Shown here piece after piece: positions 6,432-11,291 of a stretch of 13,612 nt of DNA. Origin of the DNA: Sutterella sp. (GTDB lineage: Bacteria > Pseudomonadota > Gammaproteobacteria > Burkholderiales > Burkholderiaceae_F); the NCBI GenBank assembly GCA_020025955.1, contig JAHHRF010000047.1:1-13612 (forward strand), given 5' to 3'. Each line of letters begins with the position of its first letter. Position 1 is the stretch's first letter. Under the pieces are notes generated by a model, which was given only the letters and a program-made list of their open reading frames with translations, was not told where the DNA came from and ran no database searches. Both the position numbers and the translations under genes were made by a program.

Positions 6432-6574
6432 ATTTAGAACTAGACACAGTCGTCTTGTTTTCTGAGTTGTGTCCAAAGTAGGTATCTCTTCCCTCTTAGT
6501 GGTTTATAAAAAGCCCTATAAATCATTTAGATAGAACAAACTATAGGGTTTATCCTATACCCCCTCCGTGGGGA

Positions 6575-6603
6575 TTTAAGAAAACGTTAATGCTCGATAT
6601 ACT
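6575..6603 (+). promoter_or_regulatory. Weak candidate promoter for the cytochrome gene
   Basis: TATACT at 6598-6603 (5 of 6 to the -10 consensus) with TTTAAG at 6575-6580 (3 of 6 to the -35) at 17-base spacing. A start near 6610 would include the stem-loops at 6656-6712 in the leader. It is a match by eye only. Confidence 0.25.
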
Positions 6604-6655
6604 TGGGGTCAGTAGTAAGGATGGGTTAAGAAAATTTTGTGTTAGCCCAGACGAA

Positions 6656-6712
6656 AGGGTGACAGACCCTCTGTGACGGATGAAGAATCACCGTCACAAC
6701 ATAAGTGTCACC
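6656..6712 (+). promoter_or_regulatory. Nested stem-loops in the cytochrome 5' region
   Basis: The central stem pairs 6672-6679 with 6691-6698 (TGTGACGG/CCGTCACA) and continues, after a one-base bulge, with TGA/TCA around the tetraloop AGAA. It can be enclosed by a second perfect stem, 6658-6664 with 6706-6712 (GGTGACA/TGTCACC). A competing small hairpin, 6656-6660 with 6666-6670 (AGGGT/ACCCT), uses part of the outer stem, so two mutually exclusive folds exist. The element ends 64 bases before the start codon. It may be an RNA regulatory element or a protein operator made of repeated TGTGAC/TGACA words. Confidence 0.4.
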
Positions 6713-6776
6713 ACAATCGTCAAAACAAGAGTACCTGGAGCTCTGCCCTTACTCATCGACCCTAACGGAGATACTT

Positions 6777-8384
6777 ATGAAAAAAACGATGTTGCCTTTA
6801 GCGAGTGCACTCCTCTTTGCGATGGGGACAGCTCAGGCGGCTGGGACGCCCGAATGTATGGCTTGCCATGCGGATGTGAGCAAGTCCCATAACACGGCCG
6901 TGCATAAGGATGTGGCTTGCACGAGCTGCCACACCAACACGGCGGAACACTTGAAGAACTTCAAGACCCATCCGACGTCCCCCTTTGACCCGGCTGCTTG
7001 CGGTGCCTGTCACCAAGACCAGTACAAGAGCGCCTTTAAGATGAGCGAAAAGGCGATCCGTCGCTCCAAGAAGAGCTACAACGGTCCGGCGCCTGACCCG
7101 TTCTTTGACCGCGCCTTGGGCGCTCATGGCTTCACGAAAGAGCATGACATTCCGCGTGGCCACGGCATGATGGCCATCGACCAGTTCGTGGTGGATCGCG
7201 CCTTCGGTGGTCGCTTCCAGCCCAAGGACGGTTGGATGTATTCCACGTTGCCCGATGAAAAGAGCTACAAGGTTTGGGACGTCTTGAAGGACGAACATCC
7301 TGATAACGACGAACAGAAGGTCTTCAACCCGGGTACCGCTAAGGCCGCTAACGCCGTTTGCTGGACCTGTAAGACGACGGATCCGATGTTAGGCTGGGCC
7401 TACCTTGGCGACAAGGTGCCGGGCGCTGAATTTAACCGTGCTTCGAACCCCGTGAAGTTGGTTCGTACCATTCAGCATGGCTTTAACTGCAACCTCTGCC
7501 ATGACCCGCATACGGGCAAGCAGCGTATCGTGCGTGACGCCTTGATTGACGCCATGACGCGTGAAGACGATGCCAACGTCTACAAGACGATGGCACACAA
7601 CCCCACCACGATTACCGTGAAGGATGCGGGCGTGCGTGGCTTCAACCGTAAGGTTGCGTTCTTGGACAACAAGGACAGCCGTCTGCTTTGCGCTCAGTGT
7701 CACGTTGAATACATCTGCAACCCGGGTATTGATGCCAAGACCGGTAAGAAGATTGGCTTTGATAACCGCTTGACGAACCACTTCCCGTGGAAGAACGCTG
7801 ACCAGATCGAAGCCTACTATGAAAAGATTGGCTTCCGTGACTTCAAGCACAACCGCACCGGTGCCTTGCTCGTTAAGATGCAGCACCCGGATACGGAAAC
7901 GTTCTTGGGTAGTAAGCATGACAAGGCGGGCGCTACCTGCCAGAGCTGCCACATGCCGAAGGTCAAGGATGCCAATGGCAAGACCTACACCCTCCACTGG
8001 GCTGCTTCGCCGAAGCACTACATCAAGGAAACCTGCTTGACCTGCCATAAGGACAAGACCGAAAAGGATATGGTGACCGCGATCGAAACGATGGAAAACC
8101 ACTTCGACGGTAAGGTCCGCGAAGCCGAAGCCCGCATGAACGACATGTTCGACGCGTTCGACATGGCTCAGTTGGCCGGTGTGGATGAAGAAACGATGAA
8201 GAAGGCTCGTGACCTTCACAGCGTGGCTCACATCAACTGGGAATACTGGACCGCTGTCAACGGTGCTTACTTCCATAACCACGAAATGGCTATGCGTAGC
8301 CTCGCCAAGGCCGCTAAGGCTGCGACGGACTGCTCCGCCATGCTTCGTAAGGCTGTCGCCGAAAAGACGGCTCAGAAGAAGTAA
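6777..8384 (+). CDS. Octaheme cytochrome c nitrite reductase (TvNiR/ONR-like, NrfA superfamily)
   Basis: A 535-residue secreted multiheme cytochrome. The signal peptide MKKTMLPLASALLFAMGTAQA is followed by eight haem motifs: CMACH (27), CTSCH (48), CGACH (75), CWTCK (195), CNLCH (238), CAQCH (305), CQSCH (388) and CLTCH (420). The fourth, CXXCK, marks the lysine-ligated catalytic haem of the ammonia-forming nitrite reductases. Candidate catalytic residues are R141, Y312 and the QH pair 369-370 in KMQHPDTE. Y312-I-C314 matches the Tyr-x-Cys motif that is cross-linked in Thioalkalivibrio TvNiR. The Tyr-to-His distance (58) equals what I recall for TvNiR (Tyr303/His361). Expected reaction: six-electron reduction of nitrite to ammonium in the periplasm, possibly also sulfite. 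The start at 6777 is chosen over upstream codons for the signal peptide and GGAG six bases before it. No NrfH-like electron donor is adjacent. AAG-rich codon use suggests high expression. Confidence 0.93.
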   Translation: MKKTMLPLASALLFAMGTAQAAGTPECMACHADVSKSHNTAVHKDVACTSCHTNTAEHLKNFKTHPTSPFDPAACGACHQDQYKSAFKMSEKAIRRSKKSYNGPAPDPFFDRALGAHGFTKEHDIPRGHGMMAIDQFVVDRAFGGRFQPKDGWMYSTLPDEKSYKVWDVLKDEHPDNDEQKVFNPGTAKAANAVCWTCKTTDPMLGWAYLGDKVPGAEFNRASNPVKLVRTIQHGFNCNLCHDPHTGKQRIVRDALIDAMTREDDANVYKTMAHNPTTITVKDAGVRGFNRKVAFLDNKDSRLLCAQCHVEYICNPGIDAKTGKKIGFDNRLTNHFPWKNADQIEAYYEKIGFRDFKHNRTGALLVKMQHPDTETFLGSKHDKAGATCQSCHMPKVKDANGKTYTLHWAASPKHYIKETCLTCHKDKTEKDMVTAIETMENHFDGKVREAEARMNDMFDAFDMAQLAGVDEETMKKARDLHSVAHINWEYWTAVNGAYFHNHEMAMRSLAKAAKAATDCSAMLRKAVAEKTAQKK

Positions 8385-8398
8385 TTCGTGAACGGTAA

Positions 8399-8422
8399 CG
8401 AAGTGTCCGTAAGGGCACTTCG
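8399..8422 (+). other. GTAA-capped hairpin after the cytochrome stop
   Basis: 8399-8408 pairs with 8413-8422 (ten pairs including one T-G), closed by GTAA, a GNRA-type tetraloop. It lies 14 bases after the stop and upstream of the terminator hairpin. A 3' mRNA-stabilising role is plausible but not shown. Confidence 0.5.
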
Positions 8423-8441
8423 ACGAAGCCCACGAAAAAGG

Positions 8442-8475
8442 AAAACGCCGACGGGGAGACTCTCGGCGTTTTTCC
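8442..8475 (+). terminator. Intrinsic terminator of the octaheme cytochrome gene
   Basis: AAAACGCCGA at 8442-8451 pairs perfectly with TCGGCGTTTT at 8463-8472 around an 11-base loop, and the 3' arm runs into TTTTT at 8469-8473. It separates the cytochrome from the downstream chaperone gene, so co-transcription would need read-through. Confidence 0.85.
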
Positions 8476-8476
8476 C

Positions 8477-8482
8477 TATAAT
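8477..8482 (+). promoter_or_regulatory. Candidate -10 element for the ccmI-like gene
   Basis: A perfect TATAAT sits directly after the terminator T-run. The expected -35 region falls inside the terminator loop (GGGAGA, 3 of 6), so the match rests on the -10 alone. A start near 8489 would give a leader of about 92 bases. Confidence 0.35.
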
Positions 8483-8580
8483 AGGGCGCTCTTTTTAAGC
8501 TCAACACAAGTTTTGTTGCGTACGCTCTGAGCTTCAAAAAAGACGATTTCACTCACTTCTTTTCAGGTTGTATTCACGCG

Positions 8581-9471
8581 ATGTCCAGCGAATTGACGCT
8601 TTACCTCATTATGGGGGTCATGGTTGTAGTGGCCTTGGCTTTCATTTTGCCGACCCTTTTATCGTCCCATGAGGCGCATCACGACAATGATGATCAGCAT
8701 CAGCGCTACTTAAAGCAGGCTTTAGCCTCTGAACGCCAAGCGTTGGACGACGATTATGCGCGTGGGCATTTGTCGAAAGCCACCTACGAGAGCATGGTCG
8801 AAGACTTGGCTCGCCGTGCCCTGGAAGAAACGCAGTTTGTTAAAAATAGCCCCTTATTGAAGGAAGCCAATCGCGTGAGTCCCATCTTGGTAGCCGGGCT
8901 CGTGGCGTTAACGATTACGGTGAGTTTCGGGCTCTACGCTTTAGTGGGGGCTCCTGAGCTCGAGCGCTTAAACCAGGATCAAAGTGTGATTCGTGGTACG
9001 GCGAGCGCCCCGGTACTGCGTGAATACTTAGCCACCAATCAAAAAGACGGTCGTGCTTGGATTCTTTTAGCGCGTCGCTACGTGGAAAGTGAAGACTGGG
9101 CCAACGCTGCCGACGCTTATCGAAAAGGGCGTGCCGCCATGACCAAAGTCAAGGAAGACCCCACGGTAATGTTGGAATTGGCCGCTACCGTGATGCAACA
9201 AGGCACGTTAGAAGGCTTCCAAGAGGCGTATCCCTTATTGCAGGAAGCTCAGCGCTTGCAACCCGAAAACCTCAAAATCACTGAACTCTTAGCGTTAGCC
9301 GCAGCTGCCACGGAACACTGGGCCGAAGCGCAAACGGCGATGGAAACGGTGCTCACGAACATGGATTCGAGCAGCCCCGACTACTTGCAGCACTTCGAAA
9401 ACTATCAGATGGTGAAGCGCTTAGCCGATATGGAACGCGCTCAGAAGGCCGCTGAGAAAACGGCTCCCTAA
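8581..9471 (+). CDS. ccmI: CcmI/NrfG-like cytochrome c biogenesis protein (TPR apocytochrome chaperone)
   Basis: A 296-residue membrane-anchored protein with the CcmI plan. A first transmembrane helix (about 8-27) is followed by a cytoplasmic helical segment (about 42-83). That segment resembles the CcmI N-terminal domain, with QRYLKQALASERQALDDDYARG and later LARRALEE. A second transmembrane helix (about 101-122) precedes a periplasmic TPR-like helical domain (about 143-290) containing DGRAWILLARRYVESEDWANAADAYRKG-type repeats. CcmI/NrfG proteins hold apocytochrome C termini and present them to the CcmF/H or NrfEF haem lyase. At 296 residues it is longer than E. coli NrfG and shorter than E. 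coli CcmI. The start ATG at 8581 fits the membrane anchor, but its Shine-Dalgarno is weak (CAGG 13 bases upstream). Its position next to a CXXCK cytochrome suggests a dedicated maturation role. Confidence 0.82.
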   Translation: MSSELTLYLIMGVMVVVALAFILPTLLSSHEAHHDNDDQHQRYLKQALASERQALDDDYARGHLSKATYESMVEDLARRALEETQFVKNSPLLKEANRVSPILVAGLVALTITVSFGLYALVGAPELERLNQDQSVIRGTASAPVLREYLATNQKDGRAWILLARRYVESEDWANAADAYRKGRAAMTKVKEDPTVMLELAATVMQQGTLEGFQEAYPLLQEAQRLQPENLKITELLALAAAATEHWAEAQTAMETVLTNMDSSSPDYLQHFENYQMVKRLADMERAQKAAEKTAP

Positions 9472-9482
9472 GGGCAAAACTT

Positions 9483-9524
9483 AAAAAGACGTTTAAAGCG
9501 TTTTCGCTTTGGACGTCTTTTTTT
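9483..9524 (+). terminator. Intrinsic terminator of the ccmI-like gene
   Basis: 9483-9492 pairs with 9513-9522 (AAAAAGACGT/ACGTCTTTTT) and 9495-9500 with 9505-9510 (AAAGCG/CGCTTT), joined by two T-G wobbles and closed by TTTT. The stem runs into a T-run ending at 9524. It begins 11 bases after the stop codon. Confidence 0.9.
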
Positions 9525-9649
9525 CATTTCACCAATGCGACATCGCGCCATATAAGCACGCCACACGCCCTTGACGCGGCCCCGTTGAGCGCTCTTTAAC
9601 GCCCACCGTCACGTCCCCCTCTCAACGCCACCAAAGGCGTCTGAGGAAC

Positions 9650-9700
9650 CTGAGAAAAAGAAAAACCCACACGCTTCACTCAAAGGGAAGTCGTGTGGGT
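9650..9700 (-). terminator. Terminator of the OFA-family transporter gene
   Basis: On the + strand 9665-9673 (ACCCACACG) pairs with 9692-9700 (CGTGTGGGT), with further pairing inside (CTTC 9674-9677 with GAAG 9687-9690). Read on the - strand the stem is followed by TTTTTCTTTTTCTC. It lies about 25 bases after the transporter stop. Confidence 0.85.
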
Positions 9701-9724
9701 GTGAGGGGGCACCGTTTTGTCTCG

Positions 9725-10924
9725 TTAATCCAAGTTGGATTTGAGCTTGAGCGCTAACGCCACGAGGAGGTTCACGGCAAAGAGGGCAGAGAAGACATGA
9801 AGGCTCGTCGTGTAGCCTTCCGTCATCCCACGGAGCATCGCTAAGAAGATGGGGCCAGCAATCCCTGCCCACCCCCAGGCCGAGAGAATACGACCGTGGA
9901 TGGAACTCAAATACTTCGTGCCAAAGAGGTCACTGATGTAGGCGGGCATGCAAGAAAAGCCCCCGCCGTAGCAGGTGACAATCACCATCAAAATCGCCAT
10001 GAAGACGTATTGATTGGTGGTGTGGGCAATTGCAAAGAACGCCACCAACTCAATCGCAAAGAACGCCACATAGGTGTTCTGGCGACCGATAAAGTCCGAT
10101 AAGCTCGACCAGAGAATGCGCCCGAAGCCATTCAAAAGCCCGATGATCCCCACCATGGAGGCGGCCACCGTCGGGGTCATCTGGGTGATTTCCTGCGCCA
10201 TCGGGGAGGCCACCGCTAAGAGGGCAATCCCACAGGTGATGTTGATAAAGAAGATGAACCAGAGCGCATAGAACTGCCACGTAAACATGGCTTCATTGGC
10301 ACTGTACTGCTTCTTGGTATAGGTGATCTTGACGTCTTTCTTTTCAGCCGACACGTCCGTTTCGGGCGGGGGGCTTAAGTAAAGGGACGAGGCGATCATC
10401 ACCACGCTATAGACGCCCGCGAGCAAAAGGAAGTTTTGTTCCAGCCCAAAGGTGGCGACTAACTTTTGCATTAAGGGGGCGGCAATGAGGCTCGCAAAGC
10501 CAAAGCCCATAATGGCTAACCCCGTCGCAAAGCCACGGGCGTGCGGGAAATACTTCACCAAGGTCGACACCGGCGTAATGTAGCCAATCCCAAGCCCAAT
10601 CCCCCCGATGCCGCCGTAGAAGACGTAGAGCAGGGTGAGGCTCTGCACATGAATGGCATAGGCCGTACCGACCAAGCCCGAGCAGAAAAAGAGCATGGAG
10701 AGGAGCCCACTTTTACGCGGTCCCATCTTTTCTACGATGGAGCCTAAAAACCCAGCAGAAAAGCCTAAAAATAAAATCGCGAGGGAAAAGGTCCACGTCG
10801 TTTCTTGAAGCGAGATATTCATCGCTTCCATGATGGGCTTAGTGAGCACGCTCCAGGCGTAGACGCTCCCAATGCTCATATGAATGCCTACGGCCGCAAG
10901 GGCAATTAGCCATTTGTTTTTCAT
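9725..10924 (-). CDS. OFA-family MFS transporter (oxalate/formate antiporter-like, YhjX-like)
   Basis: A 399-residue, 12-helix major facilitator in the inner membrane. The first helix carries MSIGSVYAWSVLTKPIMEAM, a characteristic OFA N-terminal pattern. The loop after helix 2 has EKMGPRKSG. GGIGGIGLGIGYITPVSTLV (helix 4) and the second-half repeat GLLNGFGRILWSSLSDFIGR also fit the family, as does ISDLFGTKYLSSIHGRILSA. A charged central loop (EKKDVKITYTKKQY) separates the two six-helix halves. OFA members move small carboxylates such as oxalate/formate, lactate or pyruvate; the substrate here cannot be read from sequence. The start is the ATG at 10924 with AAAGG six bases upstream. It is a single-gene unit with its own terminator. 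A 46-bp near-palindrome lies 37-82 bases upstream of the start. Confidence 0.9.
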   Translation of the reverse strand: MKNKWLIALAAVGIHMSIGSVYAWSVLTKPIMEAMNISLQETTWTFSLAILFLGFSAGFLGSIVEKMGPRKSGLLSMLFFCSGLVGTAYAIHVQSLTLLYVFYGGIGGIGLGIGYITPVSTLVKYFPHARGFATGLAIMGFGFASLIAAPLMQKLVATFGLEQNFLLLAGVYSVVMIASSLYLSPPPETDVSAEKKDVKITYTKKQYSANEAMFTWQFYALWFIFFINITCGIALLAVASPMAQEITQMTPTVAASMVGIIGLLNGFGRILWSSLSDFIGRQNTYVAFFAIELVAFFAIAHTTNQYVFMAILMVIVTCYGGGFSCMPAYISDLFGTKYLSSIHGRILSAWGWAGIAGPIFLAMLRGMTEGYTTSLHVFSALFAVNLLVALALKLKSNLD

Positions 10925-10960
10925 GTTGAACCTTTGAAAGGGGATTAAGGTAAACGCTTG

Positions 10961-11006
10961 ATAAAACTTTGTAATTAATCATTTCAGATTAGTTAGAAAG
11001 TTTTAT
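10961..11006. repeat. 46-bp near-perfect inverted repeat upstream of the OFA gene
   Basis: The arms 10961-10980 and 10987-11006 match as inverted repeats at 18 of 20 positions, including the perfect outer ten bases ATAAAACTTT/AAAGTTTTAT. The spacer is six bases (ATTTCA). It lies 37-82 bases upstream of the OFA start. No T-run terminator geometry fits. It could be a regulator operator, two adjacent dimer sites, or a leader hairpin on the - strand transcript. Confidence 0.75.
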
Positions 11007-11231
11007 TTTTATTGGGGAAATGGGAATCCCAATTAGGGTTTTGGGGTCATTAAAAAATGAATTTTGATTATACGGGATTCGCCTTTCTCTGCCCGTGCCT
11101 TCGCTAGGTGAAATGTCGTGAACGAGGTGGGTTTAGCGCAATTTCTAATGTCCTCATAACGGCTTTGTGGGAGGGAAACCGCAGAGCTTTGTCGCATTTT
11201 CCCTCTAGGGAAAGCCTGAGGTGGGGCGGTG

Positions 11232-11263
11232 CAAAAAAATGGGGGCGAATGACCTTCGCCCCC
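11232..11263 (-). terminator. Terminator of the autotransporter gene
   Basis: GGGGGCGAA (11241-11249) pairs perfectly with TTCGCCCCC (11255-11263) around TGACC. Read on the - strand the stem is followed by ATTTTTTTGC. It starts 29 bases after the autotransporter stop. Confidence 0.9.
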
Positions 11264-11291
11264 GATGGGTGTGAGTGAACGTTCCTTGGCG

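Larger units (their letters stand above)
6256..6776. other. Long gene-free leader upstream of the octaheme cytochrome
   Basis: This stretch of about 520 bases has no convincing ORF on either strand. It is AT-richer than the flanking genes. It holds a short palindrome at 6347-6357 (CAATA-C-TATTG) and a Fur-box-like core at 6413-6431. A stem pairs 6511-6520 with 6542-6551 (with one G-T pair), followed by a small CCCC/GGGG hairpin at 6561-6573 without a T-run. A possible -10 TATACT lies at 6598-6603 with a poor -35. Nested stem-loops occupy 6656-6712. I saw no FNR site (TTGAT-N4-ATCAA) and no clear NsrR site. Confidence 0.6.
10925..11291. other. Gene-free region between transporter and autotransporter
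   Basis: The 367 bases contain the Shine-Dalgarno and presumed promoter of the OFA gene (no confident -35/-10 found), the palindrome at 10961-11006 and a smaller one at 11021-11031 (TGGGA-A-TCCCA). They also contain competing hairpins at 11171-11213 and the autotransporter terminator at 11232-11263. No plausible ORF is seen. 10961-11060 is strongly AT-rich. Confidence 0.6.

Noticed and set aside
6672..6698. TGTGA...TCACA resembling a CRP site
   Set aside because: The half-sites are 17 bases apart, not the 6 required for CRP; the pairing is better described as a hairpin.
6777..8384. Alternative identities MccA sulfite reductase, hydroxylamine oxidoreductase or octaheme tetrathionate reductase
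   Set aside because: No CX15CH haem motif as in MccA, no HAO-type motif arrangement, and the CXXCK plus QH and Tyr-x-Cys set fits ONR best. Sulfite may still be a side substrate.
7389..8552. 387-residue open frame on the - strand antisense to the octaheme cytochrome
   Set aside because: It mirrors the cytochrome codons, has no family features, and the + strand carries eight haem motifs and a signal peptide. It is a composition artefact.
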